This document shows, piece by piece, positions 23,901 to 36,515 of a stretch of DNA of 64,000 nt (within the stretch, counting starts at the first letter, position 1; each line of letters begins with the position of its first letter). Made by a program: the position numbers and the translations under genes. The notes under the pieces were generated by a model, which worked only from the letters and a program-made list of their open reading frames with translations, was not told where the DNA came from and did no database searches. The stretch comes from Anoplolepis gracilipes (lineage: Eukaryota > Arthropoda > Insecta > Hymenoptera > Formicidae): the NCBI RefSeq assembly GCF_047496725.1, contig NC_132972.1:16096501-16160500 (forward strand). The letters run 5' to 3'.

Positions 23901-25040
23901 ATATACCTTTATACTATCAATGAAAATTAATAGAAAATTAATCTATGAAAATTAATTAAAAATTGATTGGAAATTTTATTTACAATCAATATGAATATTA
24001 AATTTTAATAATATCATTTAATAACGTGTTGCTCTAAATTACATGTATAATAGTATGATGTAACAAATAACAGAAGGAAAGTTTTTATACAAACATTGTT
24101 TGCTTCTTTTTTTATTTCTATACACAGTCTCTTATTCAGATTTGATATTTCGGAACACCTATAGATCCAATAATTGTCGCATATTCTTTACGTTGTGAAA
24201 TGTAATATTCACTATTTGGTTACGTCACGGCGTTCTTTTGGGTCAAAAGGATGTTACATGCCAAAAGTTGCCTTCTCGATATGCGTCTTGTTATGGCGTT
24301 ATATGCTCACAAAAGAACCGGAGTGCCGAGATTGGCACGAAAAACAACATACCATATCGGAGACACCTGTTAGTATCTGCAATCTACTCCGCTATAAACG
24401 TATGAAGTAGCCGTATGAATCGAAAAGGGGGGAGGGGCAACATGCCAAGAATTAAAAGCGCGTTGTCATATTATAATCGTATTATGGCGAGCTCGAGCCA
24501 ACTGCTCTGACAAGCAAAAAACGCGAGCGCCGTGCATGGCTATTCTCGAAGATCGTCACACCGTGAAGATTGTTCGTCGATGTATTAGTAAGAACGAGAC
24601 GCAAGTATAGCTATGAATATCGATCTAACTATTCGTGTATAAAAAGAATAGAATTATCAATTCATAAAGAATTCGAAAATTTTCTCATTGAATGTTTAAT
24701 GATCGCAGACATGTAGGATATTCCAGTCTAATCTATAGTCTAGTCATACAATCAACAAAGGAATTCAAGCAACAATAAATTGAAAATGTGAATTAAATGA
24801 AATTTTTTTCGTACAAATTTTATTGTTTAAAAAATTAATATTTAGAAAATTTGTAATTTTAAAATATATTTACGGCTTTTTAAGTTTACATATACATGTA
24901 AGCAACATATATAGAGAAATCAGGGTTCGCGAATATAAATACCAGATAGCACGATAAAAAAGAATCCATACACGATAATAAGGAAACTTATTATACAAAC
25001 GATAGGAAAAGAAGAAAAGAGAGAAAGACGCATATTGATG
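20991..25040. other. Alternating AT-rich DNA and small islands, no gene seen
   Basis: AT-rich at 21.05-22.05, 22.75-23.1 and 23.85-24.15 kb. Islands lie at 22.2-22.7, 23.1-23.8 and 24.2-24.6 kb. The 134-codon frame at 23,406-23,810 (plus) overlaps another on the minus strand and has no recognisable motif. Frames at 22,067-22,333 and 22,626-22,913 (plus, 88 and 95 codons) are AT-rich and equally anonymous. An 8-bp hairpin GTTATGCC (22,579-22,586) pairs with 22,598-22,605. No transposon ends were found. Confidence 0.45.
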
Positions 25041-27860
25041 AGACAGATAACAACAGTACGAATGCTCCTCCGATAGATAATGAGGTTGACGAAGAAGGGT
25101 ATAAGAGCGAACGAGAGCGCGCGGAAGAGACACGATCGCGAGAGAGGACGGATTCCTAATCTGCAACGGAAGGAGGTACCAACAGCATCGCAAGCCGTCG
25201 GGGATAGACGTCGTCGCGAAGTGCAAAGTGTAACAAATCCAGCTTTCACCCGAGGCAGACAGGGAGACAATTTATGTGGCGCATGTTTCGTTTTGTTCTA
25301 AGGCCGATCTCCGGATGCTGTTGCAACGAAGAGTCACTCTGCTGCGAGAGCTTGTCTGCTCGCCCGTGTCTATTCCTTGCCTGCTTATTTCCATGGGTGA
25401 AATCCCGCGGTGACAACACGATGAGTATTCATCCTTTTCTCTATTGCAGTCACATTTGTATGTCACGAACAAAAAAACCCGAAATGATCTGTATCGATTC
25501 AGTCATTAAGCCCTCACAGTGAAAGTAAAAAATGTACTCAAAATATCAGTTCCTTTTTTTTTGTCAAAAAACGTTTACACGCTACTTAAAAAAAAATTAG
25601 CCTACTGTTCACTAAATGATACAGGAAAAGCAGGTCAAAGCATTCACGAGAAAAATAGACTTGAATGAAGATTTGCTAAATTGTTACCATCGTCATCCTC
25701 ACATTAACTGTGAAACCTTCTTTGCCACGCTAAATGTCATTTGTCAATTGTCATTGTCATCGTCTTTGCCATTTCAAATTTAATTTTAATTTTAATTTTT
25801 TTGTTCTACACAATTTGGGTGATTAAAAATACTAACTTATTTATATAAACGAGTAAATTACGAGTAAAAATTATTCAAATTAAAAAATTAGCAAGTATAT
25901 ATAAACAAAAATTAATATCGTATAAAGTTTTTGGTCAACGAGCAATAATAATGTTGCGGACGAGGAGATCGTTTATCAAAAGAGATGGACAACACCGGCA
26001 CGTTAGCGCGAACAGGTTTTTTTACGGTGTCCTCGCCCCATTAATTGGTATTTATTATAATTGGTGCTCATACTTGCTCGTGGCATGAGATAAGACGGCA
26101 CGGATATAGACAACGCCGAAGCCCTTTGGGACCGAGACTCTGATGATAATACTATAACGAGTTAGGGGGGTCTCCCATTAACATAGTAAATGCCTGGTTC
26201 TCGAAAGCGATGTCCGGTCGTGGGAATTCTTAAAGAAGTCGAGGAAAGAGATCTCAGGACGATTCTTCACGCCCAGGTAGATGTTACCCCTCTGCGAAGA
26301 CCAAGCGAGGTGGTTGGGATATAAACTATGGCGGGAAAGGGCGTGATTTGACATTTTGGTCGAGGATGCCATAACTCAACGCGTAGTTCATTCGGAATAC
26401 CGACTATGGATACTAGAAACACGTTTGTTCGTTGACAGTATCTCCGACCCAGTTATAGTTGACTTTTAAACCAATGCTCGATTATGTTCAATAGATTATC
26501 GCGTATTGTATGTTAGACATTTTAGAATATTATTTTTTGCCGTATCCATTTAATAGTCTAAGAAAGCAACCTGAAAAGAATTTATGCGAAAAGGCACGTC
26601 GAAAAAATTCATGGAAAAATATTGTATACATTTCGTGCTCTATTATATTCCAAGAAGAGACTTTGACAGATTGTTTGAGAGATCGAGTAAAAAATGTTAT
26701 ATATAAACATAGATTCTAGTCTCAATATATACATACATTTGCATAGTTAAAATACTTTAAAAATTAAGTACTGTTAGAAAATCATGATAACAATTATATG
26801 TTTATATCTCATGTGAGTATTCAAATTGAAATCGTAAATAAGCATTAAAGCACTCTAGTAAAAGAAAGAGATAAGAAATGGGTAACGAAAGATGAGAAGA
26901 TAAGACTATTAAAACTTCTAGAGCTCTTGATAAACTTCGTTAAATCTCATTTAAATATGAGTAACAAAAAATATTTTCTTTCAAACACTTTATTTGTTTC
27001 ACAATTAAATTGGGGCATTAGAGTACGGATTATGTCTCGAAGAAACTGTTAAGCATGAATATTTTAGAATTTATGACATACTATTCATTATTTTCGAAAC
27101 AGAATGATAACGAATCAATTATAATATAAATGGATGAACACACACACACACACACAAATAAAAGTAAGAAAAAATAGAAAAAAAGAAATAAAATTAGAAA
27201 GAGAAAAATTAAAATTAATATAAAAATAAAAGAAAAATAGTAGTAAGTTTCTAAGTTATGAACCGTTCAAATCAATTGTTTTTAAGCTTTATGAAGTACG
27301 TTTCTTTATTTTTTTTAGTCATTTATTTAGATAATAAATAACTTTTTCATGAAAAAGGCGAAAAACAGTCTCAAGCTGGGAAGAAAATCTTTTGAAAATC
27401 TTTATGAAGACAATTTTCTTTTCAAAACTTTCACGCCTCTGTAAGTATCATAGTATTCTTTTCTTTTATAAAAGAAAAAATGACAAATTATCAATTAGAT
27501 ACAATATCAATCACAAACATAGATATAAATTTTCTAAGATTTTCTCTTACAAGTTTCTTAAACTTTCAAAAATTTAAATTAGTATTTTTGAAATCATAAT
27601 GTATTGATTTATCAACTTAGTATATAATTTTATAATTATTACGTATGATATCAAATTATGTAAATGAAAGACTATATCCGTCGTGTAATATCCATCATTT
27701 TTTAGTTATTAGTAATTTGATTCATATCGAAATTCAAAAATATAAAATCGATGAGATACCATTTATACCTATTTATCTCGAAAAATGTGTTTTTTAAGAA
27801 TAATATAGAACGACAAACTCTTTTTACATGATCTTTGGACAAATTTTTGTTGCAAATCTA
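25041..27860. other. Islands at 25.05-25.5 and 25.95-26.45 kb in AT-rich DNA
   Basis: The islands hold overlapping short frames on both strands and nothing recognisable. A small tandem of TTGTCA-like units lies at about 25,737-25,765, followed by three AATTTT units. A short (CA)n run is at 27,138-27,156, then an A/G-rich stretch to 27,240. A 69-codon AT-rich frame at 26,510-26,719 has no family resemblance. No gene is annotated. Confidence 0.45.
27138..27156. repeat. (CA)n microsatellite
   Basis: About 19 bp of CA followed by a purine-rich, A-dominated stretch. Confidence 0.9.

Positions 27861-27861
<1 letters not shown>

Positions 27862-27905
<44 letters not shown>
27862..27905. repeat. (CA)n microsatellite
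   Basis: About 44 bp of uninterrupted CA, the longest CA array in the window. It directly abuts the first copy of the direct repeat that follows. Confidence 0.97.
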
Positions 27906-27906
<1 letters not shown>

Positions 27907-27910
27907 TTTC

Positions 27911-28071
27911 AATAAAAATTCTAACAAATATAAAATAGATACATGCATACTTTTCATAAAATGTTATTATTATGTGTTTTATTTATTTACATGTATTTAT
28001 CATTTTTACAAATAAATCCACAATAAAGTGGAATAAAAAGATTAAATGCATATTTTTGACAGAAAGTGCAT
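27911..28071 (+). repeat. Diverged direct repeat, copy 1
   Basis: Shares with 28,961-29,086 the ordered words AATAAAAATT, AAATAGATACATG, AAATAAATCCAC, AATAAAAAGATT and ATGCATATTTTTGACAGAAAG, with length changes between them. The two copies flank a GC-rich island of about 0.8 kb. They could be old copies of one dispersed repeat or the result of a segmental duplication. No ends with inverted or LTR character are visible. Confidence 0.75.
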
Positions 28072-28960
28072 CAATCACATTAGCCTCTTGAAAGGCAAAG
28101 GAAGAGATTAATATTTCTATTCGTTAATTATGCAACACACACGAAAAGTTAGCGCGCAAAAGGCAGCAGATAAATTCAAAAGTCCAGACGCCCGCCGTAG
28201 TATTTGCGAGGGAACTACTGTGTAGTAGCATGCTTTATTCAAAAGTACACTCTGAAAGAAGGACGAGAAGCGCGAACTCGCTCATTCCACGCTCGCTCCG
28301 CGTCGAGTCTTTTTCAATGAATACCGAAACTTTGCCTGAATATTCACAGCCGCCGCCGTGCGATATTAGTTATACTTAATTCAGGCTACCGTGCCCGATG
28401 TGAGACTCTCTCGAAACGAGGAAGTATATACCGCGGGCGGTCCGCGAACGGGATAAATCAGCGAGATATATCTCTTTAGAAGGAGCGCCGGTGGCCGGCC
28501 TCAAACGTGCGATCCCGCACGGCTTTTATTTGGGATCCATCGCGCAGGCCAACTTATATTTTCATTAGGCTTTCAGCTCCGAGGATGGGCCCCGTAAAAC
28601 GTTTCAGCTGTGCCTCGAGGCGGCTCGCGTTCGCGGGTCTCTCTTCATTTCGACGTTTTCCGCTGGGCGCCCACGCGCGTGCAGCTGCTCCGGACCGCGT
28701 GTCGCACGGTGCGTGCGCCTGTAGGAAATTCTTTTATTTCGATCTTGCACCTTTCTCAAGAACGCGCGCTTCCGTGTACGACCGCTTCCGATCGCTGTGC
28801 AATCAGCTGAAGTACGTAATAATACGCAAAGCGATTCGATTTTCCCTAAGCCGAATAAGCTTGGTGATTCGTGGACACGGAAATCTAATTTGTATTTACA
28901 CGCTTTGTGATCGTCAGCTATTTTTCTTTTAATCTGTCTCTTTCGATTTAACTGTTTATG
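28072..28960. other. GC-rich island between the two direct repeats
   Basis: A CpG-rich island (about 28,140-28,930) with a 141-codon plus-strand frame at 28,507-28,932 and an overlapping 66-codon frame in another register. The longer frame is Arg/Ser/Phe-rich with no recognisable domain. It is not treated as a gene. The island is bracketed exactly by the two copies of the AT-rich repeat. Confidence 0.4.
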
Positions 28961-29086
28961 AATAAAAATTGTAGCAAATATTAAATAGATACATGAATAT
29001 TTTACGTTTTTTTAAATAAATCCACGATAAAATAAAATAAAAAGATTATATTGTTATAAATGCATATTTTTGACAGAAAGAATTAG
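28961..29086 (+). repeat. Diverged direct repeat, copy 2
   Basis: The second copy, in the same orientation as 27,911-28,071 and shorter by about 35 bp, with most loss between the words ACATG and AAATAAATCC. Shared words are listed under copy 1. Confidence 0.75.
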
Positions 29087-32000
29087 AAACATTAATCGCA
29101 TCAGAGCAGCGTGCTATTATATAATATATAATACCACGTCCTTTAACCTTGCGTCATATAAAGTATTTCGGGAGAGACTTAAAAGAAATTTTTTTACAGA
29201 GCCAAAGTATAAATAGATAAAATTATACAATAGAGAAAATTTAAACTTGATAATATTTAAAAATTTTAATTTTGATTATATCTTTTTACAGTTCTTTCTT
29301 AATTTTTTTGTCAGAATAAAATTTAAAGTCTACAGAATCAAAATTTAATGTCCCGTACACACAAGTAGAGGTTTAATTTTTAGTAGCGGGTTTTTGAATA
29401 GTATAAAATAAATTCTGTTTCCACCAGATATATATGTTTCCTGGATGAAAAAACACTATCTCTACGAAAATATTTTATTGCGATTAAAGCTATTTCTATT
29501 AATATAAGGGAAACATTTATAATATGAAAATAATACAATATATAAAGATAATTTTAGAAAGAATGATAAAGTTTTTTATTAATTACGCTTTGAGAAACAT
29601 ATAAATGCATTATTACTGCAATATCTGAGTGCATCAAGAGATAAATAATGTATAATTTATACGCAACGCGTGCATACATATAAAGACTATAGAGAGCATG
29701 CATCTACCCCCGTCTGCGCCGTCGGTGTGTTATAAACTAACACCGAAGTTAAATGAATTCGAAATGATCGATAAACTTTATCATTGATCAATTAAACTTT
29801 GTACCGTGTGAGTGACGGGCCTTGAGATAGACGCAAGAGGGTGGCAGATGGAAGGGGTGGTTTATTTAATGAACGCTAAATGCGGTGTCCCTGCCAGTCG
29901 ACGTCGCCGTTCTATAAGACGACGACGCGACGACGACGCGACGAAAACGACAAGAAGATGTAACACATCTCCTTGTTTTTCTCTTTTGTCTCTCTCATCT
30001 GAAAAATTTAAACTTTGTATTCCATCCTCTAGATATGTTTTAACGCTCTCAAAAAGGTTCTTTTAGGGAAACTTGAAAAGTCGTATTTCTCAATCACAGT
30101 GACAATATTTTTTGTAATAACTATTTTAACTACTAAAGAAAAATTATTTAATTAGCTAAACATTTACAAGATTTATCGCATTTTTTCTTATGTGAATACT
30201 CTAACTAATTAAATTCTTTATTGCAAAATATCAGATTTTCAATTATTTTCATGTTTAATTGAAAAAATGATTAAGTTGTAAAATGCGTAGTAAAAAGTCA
30301 AATCAACAACAAAAATTGAATTTAAAAAAAAAAGTTAAATATATTGCGAACAAAATTTTTTAAATCAAATTTTAAATAAATTAATATTGATTCCATTTTA
30401 TAAAAAAAATTCCAAGAAAATAACGGGGAATATATATTTTACACTATTCAATACGATATTTCAAATTCTACAACAAGAGAATAATTAAACGTGTCAAGTT
30501 CTTCGGGCTAAACTAAACCAGATTTTCAATATATTCGCATGACAAGTCCCTCATTTACATCAACTGCCGACAAAACACAATCAAAACGGTTCGCAAACTC
30601 ATAATAACATTCAGCTGAAACACAATTAACGAGGGAAAATTTACCCGATGGTTTTAATAGACCCCTAAATCATACAAGTACACGCAATCCAAAATGATAG
30701 TGCTATAAGTTTAGACAATATTTTGTACTTATGTAAATGTGTACAAAAAATACACACTAAATTATGCTTAAAAAACTCTGATCGATATTTAATAATATTT
30801 AATATCGCTTTTTTTAAATGATTATCACGAAAATTTATTACGATCATTATCAACACCATTATAATTTCTGTGTTCAACACGTTTGTGAATTAAATATATT
30901 GTTGATATACTATTGTTATATGGATTGCATTAATTTTGATATTTTATTTACAGCTGCAAAACGTATAACGTACAATGAAGAACACTCTAGTTTTCAAAAC
31001 ATATGCAATATAATCTGCAATATAAATACATGTCAAACACATGTGAATAAATTGAGCAAATTTGCCTGTTGTTTACCCGCGCTAACGCGGGGTGGATAGG
31101 TTGGTAGGTCTTGGTAGGCCTCGATAGAGACGTAAACTCGAATTAGGACTGACTACAGGCGCGTGAGCTTTTCCCTCGCGTGCGCTCAAGCGATATTCCA
31201 TGCCCTATCCAAACTTGCGGCGAAACCGCACTTAACACGTGCGTATATTGTACGTAGCTTTCCTCCTGCCGCTATCATCTTACATTCTATGAAACGTAAT
31301 AACGGGAATGATATTTCTACGAAAAGTAGAAGCGAATGTAATAAGTCTATCGCAACGCATTATAAAAGGTCAAATCTTTTTCAAAAGATTGCGAACCTAT
31401 TGAATCGGTCAAATTTTGAAAAACCATAAGTTTCTTATTCTTTTGCTTCTAGCATCGAACTATTTATCATAGTGACATTTTTGGCTTTTGTACACCGAAA
31501 TAATATTTAAAGTCTAAAATTTTCATTGTTACCTAATTTCAAAGGATCACAGAGGTTGTCAAGCATCTGAAAAAAAGACATAATTTTTTATCTGTTAGCA
31601 CGGTGGGTGGTTAGCTTCAAAGAAAGATTCCGGAGGATCGCGTAAGCACGTATATATATTCTCATGAAGCAAAATGGTCACTTTTCAGTTCATATTTTCT
31701 ACCATCTGCGAAGTGTCAGTTGTCAATATATGTAACTAATTTATAATTCTATAAAATTTTTGAAGTAGTTTTCTCTCGTATTACGGACACTACAGAGAAC
31801 GCACAAAATATTTTCTTAAATTATTAAAAACTAAAATTATATTTTTCCGCGGAGTATAAAATATAACATTTTCTGCGGCATAAATTAAGACAATAATACC
31901 GTAATTTCACTTGTTTCTTGTATAAATCTTTTCAATATAATCAATAACTATATAAATATTGATAAATTTAATACGTCCTTACATTCGTAACACGATAAAA

Positions 32001-32278
32001 GCATAACAATAAATTAATACTTACAGATCTTATAAATAAGATACAATAAAAGTATCATATCGTTCGGACAAAAGGTGCGTGCAGTTGCACAACGTGCGAT
32101 GTCAGTTTCTACAAAAGTTTATAAAAATATGTATTTATGATTAATTCTCTTAAGATTTTCATCGATTACTCGAGAGTTTCACGGCAACTAATTCGCTTGG
32201 TTACGTATGCAGATATCAGTCGCGAACGACGATTAGCAATTTACGTTGCAAAAAAATAAACTAAAGCGCGAGAGAGGG

Positions 32279-32284
<6 letters not shown>
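29087..32284. other. Mostly AT-rich non-coding stretch
   Basis: A small island at 29.7-30.0 kb contains a hairpin TCGGTGT/ACACCGA (about 29,719-29,744) and an 84-codon frame with CGACGACGCGACG-type Arg/Asp runs. Another patch at 31.06-31.4 kb has a short GGTAGGT-like tandem (about 31,094-31,122) and an 88-codon anonymous frame. The rest is AT-rich without structure that could be named. Confidence 0.45.

Positions 32285-32310
<26 letters not shown>
32285..32310 (+). repeat. A26 homopolymer
   Basis: Twenty-six consecutive A residues. It could be a retroposed poly(A) tail, but the sequence before it shows no recognisable element body and no target duplication was found, so it is annotated only as a homopolymer. 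Confidence 0.9.
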
Positions 32311-32311
<1 letters not shown>

Positions 32312-32538
32312 GATTTCTAATTGTCGCAAAAGCGCGCCGCTTTTTCTCGAAAATAAATATGTTTGACCGGATCGTATCTCCACGTTTGTACAATATTATT
32401 CCTGACGTTTGAACACATTTGTGCAATTATATGCATTTTATTGGAGGCACTGCAGAGCACTTTGATACACGTATCGCTCGATCTGCTTCACCACTCGGCT
32501 CGTCTGCTTCACCATATCCGCTTCGCGTTCACTATAGA

Positions 32539-32545
<7 letters not shown>

Positions 32546-32578
<33 letters not shown>
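32546..32578. repeat. (GA)n microsatellite
   Basis: About 33 bp of GA preceded by a degenerate GAAA/GAGA stretch from 32,537. Confidence 0.95.
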
Positions 32579-32580
<2 letters not shown>

Positions 32581-33268
32581 CCAGGGATTGCAGAAGAAAA
32601 ACACGACGGACAAATGGAACAACACGACTGGGGAAATATAGCGAACAAGGTGTAAATTCTGTAAAAAGCAAAGTAAAATCGCACCGGCAATCTAACGACA
32701 GACTGCAGGTATAACAGTGGATCATGTTGATAATAAAATCTCTTTCGCTCGCTATAATTGCCATTAATTAAACGTGCACTTCACTTTTCGCGGCTTAAGC
32801 ATTTTAATTAACGTCGTCGATGAATTTGTTAGATCCTATCAATATCCTGTAATATTACCCCAACATACCGTTGATAACAGTGATTGTAAGGATGATACGA
32901 TTTTTCGGTGTTGTCATTAATAATTTTTTTTATACGTTGCATCTTATTCATCCTTGGACAACGTGAAACCTGGTTAAATAGATTGAAAATTTGAAGATTA
33001 CGCGTTGTAGGGAGTAATTTTGCTAGCAAAATTTAGCGGTAGAGCCTCGAGGAGTGCTGGAACGTGGCATTTGCGCAGGTGTGCGATGTCGACGGTTTGT
33101 GCGTGTATATACGCGTATAACGCGTGTCTGCGTGCGAGACAGGGGCCTCATATAATATCCGAGGCGTTAGGGCGTCCGGTGGTACCGGTGTCGGTATGTC
33201 GCCCGGACGTGGGCGTACGTTTTATATTCATCGCGAAGGTATCATTTTCACGGGAAGTTTGAGAAAAA

Positions 33269-33297
33269 TGCGTGCGCGCGCGCGCGCACGCGCACGC
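33269..33297. other. Alternating purine-pyrimidine (Z-DNA-prone) tract
   Basis: About 29 bp of strict purine-pyrimidine alternation, mainly GC with a few AC steps (TGCGTGCGCGCGCGCGC and on). Such tracts readily adopt left-handed DNA under negative supercoiling. The tract makes the Arg-Ala runs in the overlapping frames on both strands. It lies in a CpG-rich island at 33.0-33.55 kb. Confidence 0.85.
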
Positions 33298-33415
33298 TCG
33301 TGCACACAGCCGAATAAATAATGTCGCGGCGTTAAACTCTTATCCGAGGTCGCCGCGCCGGTCTGTGCGCATAAATAAGATTCGCGTGTAGGTACACTAT
33401 CTTTTCCTGTTCGCC

Positions 33416-33442
33416 TTCTCTCTCTCTCTCTCTCTCTCTCTC
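33416..33442. repeat. (TC)n microsatellite
   Basis: About 27 bp of TC, 120 bp downstream of the Z-DNA-prone tract. Confidence 0.95.
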
Positions 33443-36400
33443 GCTCTCGTGCATTCGCCAGATTGACCTCTCTGTCATTTACCTTCGCGTCACGTATGAC
33501 AATTGTTTGAAAAATGCGAGAAATCATTGCTTCGCAGCTTTCAAGAACGCGTAAAAAAGGTATTCCTATTTAATTAATATATTGCTTTCTGTGAAATCGT
33601 TTTTGTTAAAAAGCATTTTTCTGATAAAAAAATTTAGCCTTTTTATGAATGGCCGAATCATTGTAGGCCGTCTTATAAAGAGCCTCTAGATTTTTTTATT
33701 AAAAGGATTAATTTAGAAACAGTAGTGTGCCACAAATGCACAAAAATAATATTAATTGTAATTTCTTTATTATTGTTCTTCACTAAATTAGTTTTTAAAG
33801 CAGACCCTTTTACAATTTGGGAAAACATAATTATAAGAAGAGAGAATTCTGTTTGATAAATATCAAAAACTATATGAAAAAAAGAAAAAGAAGCTTTCGC
33901 TGTCACTTTTCTCTTCTTGTTGTACATTTCACGAAAACCGGAATCGCATGCGTTGCAAGTTGCAACTGGCATCTATTTCTGATCGTGACTTTCGGAAAAA
34001 ATAATCTCCCGGAGAAATTATCCATCTTTTTGAATAAATATATCAGGCTGTAAAGCCTTATGGATTATTCGTTGGACGAATATCTAACTCGTTACGGCCA
34101 AAATGCCAAGAGAATATCCCTGTTTTTAAAGTGCAAGCTGGGTTTTCACTAGGGATTCTCAGATTTATGACGGCCAGCTCTCTCAACCTTGCCTTATTTT
34201 TAACCTTTCGCCCACTAACGAACCTTATCTGCCGGCTGCATTTCTCTGAGCAGCGATAGACAAAAGGAAAACGTCTTGTTCGTAGGTCCCCATAACTTAA
34301 GGGTCTGTCTGATTCCCATATGCGACTGGCTATTATGTCTCTGAAATTTTTACATGATATGTTACTTTTGCACTATACCAAAAGGTAATATAGAACTTTA
34401 CTTAAGATAAAATAGCTGTACATTTCATGTCTTAAATATTTGGCATTACTAAGCTTGTAATAATTAGTTTTTGCCTAAAAATAATTAATTTCGCATACCA
34501 TTAACATATTATAGTTGAAAGTAAAGTTAAAATGTACAATGTGCAATACATTATATTTAATTAAAATATGATTATATCACCGAAAAAGAAAATTTCTTAT
34601 TTTATTATTTATTCGAAATAGGACACAAAGCAGAATAAAGTCAATACAATAAAATTATTACAAAAAAAATCATTACTTTTAAATATTATAAATAAATAAA
34701 TTTGAAAGTCAGAAAGTATATTAACTCGAAGCTCATTAATTAAAAATTGATAATGTAATGATTAAACATTCCGTTTGAAAACTGTACGAGCACTTTTTTG
34801 TTATCCATTTCATAAAAAATAAATACATTTTTCACACACTAAAGTGTATTAAAATACACTTTTATTACAAATTGTGAGAAATTATGTAACCGAAAACTAT
34901 GCGTCCTGCAAGAATTTGATTGAGAAAGAAAAAATGTTATTCATAAATAATGAGTGTTTATATAATCTAAACAAAAATTTACTTGAAACCATCTTGAAAT
35001 ATATTTCTTGATTATCATTAGTTTTATAGTATTCGCAATATTTAAAATAAAAAAAGAGTTAAAAGAAATTTTAAATAAAGATTTAAAATTTAAAATAAAA
35101 AATGTGATAACTTCGTCATGATCACGTGACAAAAATATATAGTTAGCATCCCCTCCATCCCCTACCGCAATGTTACCAATGTTAATTGGCATCACCTGTG
35201 AACAACTTGCTCACAATCAATAGTACGGAAGCCGGCATTGAACAGAATGTAAAAATATTCATACATCGAAAACATAGATGTTTTTTTTTATTTTGATTTG
35301 TGTTAAGTGATTGCATTTCGAATACAGTTTAATTTTGAAGCTATGCGTTTTATTCGATACTTTCGACCGATAACTTTACAAGCACGTGAATAGCCATCGT
35401 CAAATCGATTACATATGTTGTGTACATTGATGTTGTAAAACTTTCTCATCAGAAAGGCATATTCATACACGTCTTCAGTTAATGAAGATGCCTGAAAGAA
35501 GAAAAGTGAATCGAGTCTTATTTATATAATGTTTAATAATAAATTTCTCATCTCACAATTCCAATCAACAGCTTCTCATACGACTGATTTTTTTTTCCGA
35601 TCAATAATTTATGGAGAAAAGGTGGCAGAAGTAGAGCATGTGGAAAATTCTTGAAACGTACATTACGATATTGTATTAGTGCGATGGACCATGTCGATCA
35701 GTATCGGATAATGTGAATCAACCTTAAGGCGTTCCGATAGAAGGGAAGCACCTCGGGATGTTGACATGTATAATGCAATTAGGAGACCGCGGTCTTGAAC
35801 AGAGCCCTGCACAACCAGGGGAAGACGTTGTTTGAGTTAGGATAAGGAGAAATCGATCGTACCCTCATTAGCCAATAATCGTAATTAGTAATCTACGCCG
35901 TTATACGCTTCGGGCAGTCGGTTTTCCCTCGCCCACATCATAAAGTTAAATGATTGTACGTTGCCCCTCAAGACTTGCATGGGAATATTTTTTTCGATGA
36001 AACTTTCAGCACATAATAACGTGAACAGAATCAAAAGACATAATAGATTTTTTCATTAAAAAGGGAAGAGGAGACAAGGGAGACAAACAGTAATTTTTTT
36101 ACGTATAGCGATCAACAAGGAAATAAACGATTGATAGGGAAATAAAAATAAAAATAAGAAAATATCTAATATTAAAGAGAAAATTATGTCAGAGCAAAAT
36201 ATTGTTATACGAGAATCAAAATAATATTCAAGAATTTTCCACGCTGGGAAAAAAGTTTAAACGAAATGTCTATCTTCTTTTCTATCCGGATATTTAAAAT
36301 GGATCTTTTCAAAGAAATAAGATAATAACGGTGACGGTCAATATTAAACCTAAAGATATTTTAGGATTATAGCACACATTATATCTGCTTTTAATATGCA

Positions 36401-36482
36401 TGACGTAAGAAAGAACTTTTTTTCTCCCTTTTTTATCTGATTTTACTTAAAAATCATAGATCGTGATGGAATCACCGTTGCG

Positions 36483-36515
36483 TATAAAAGATCAATTCAC
36501 CGGAGCGGAACAGTT
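36483..36515 (+). promoter_or_regulatory. Candidate core promoter: TATA box plus initiator
   Basis: TATAAAAG at 36,483-36,490 is a consensus TATA box. An initiator-like ACAGTT at 36,510-36,515 puts the A at 36,512, 29 bp downstream of the first T, which is the normal spacing. The stretch between them is relatively GC-rich. An ATG follows at 36,528 but its frame stops after five codons (MRPRN), and no good splice donor was found soon after. If this is real, the transcript is non-coding or begins with an untranslated exon. TATAAAAG alone occurs by chance, and the spacing to the initiator is what raises interest. Confidence 0.25.

Larger units (their letters stand above)
32311..35220. other. Non-coding stretch with islands at 32.4-32.7, 33.0-33.55 and 33.95-34.3 kb
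   Basis: Contains a (GA)n array, a Z-DNA-prone tract and a (TC)n array listed separately. Overlapping frames are shaped by these repeats. A perfect 22-bp inverted repeat AAAGTGTATT-AA-AATACACTTT lies at 34,841-34,862. No gene was recognised. Confidence 0.45.

Noticed and set aside
27862..27905. Regular CA array considered as a CRISPR-like or other spaced repeat
   Set aside because: It is a plain dinucleotide microsatellite with no spacers.
32285..32310. A26 as the tail of a processed retrocopy
   Set aside because: No element or gene body is recognisable upstream and no flanking duplication was seen.
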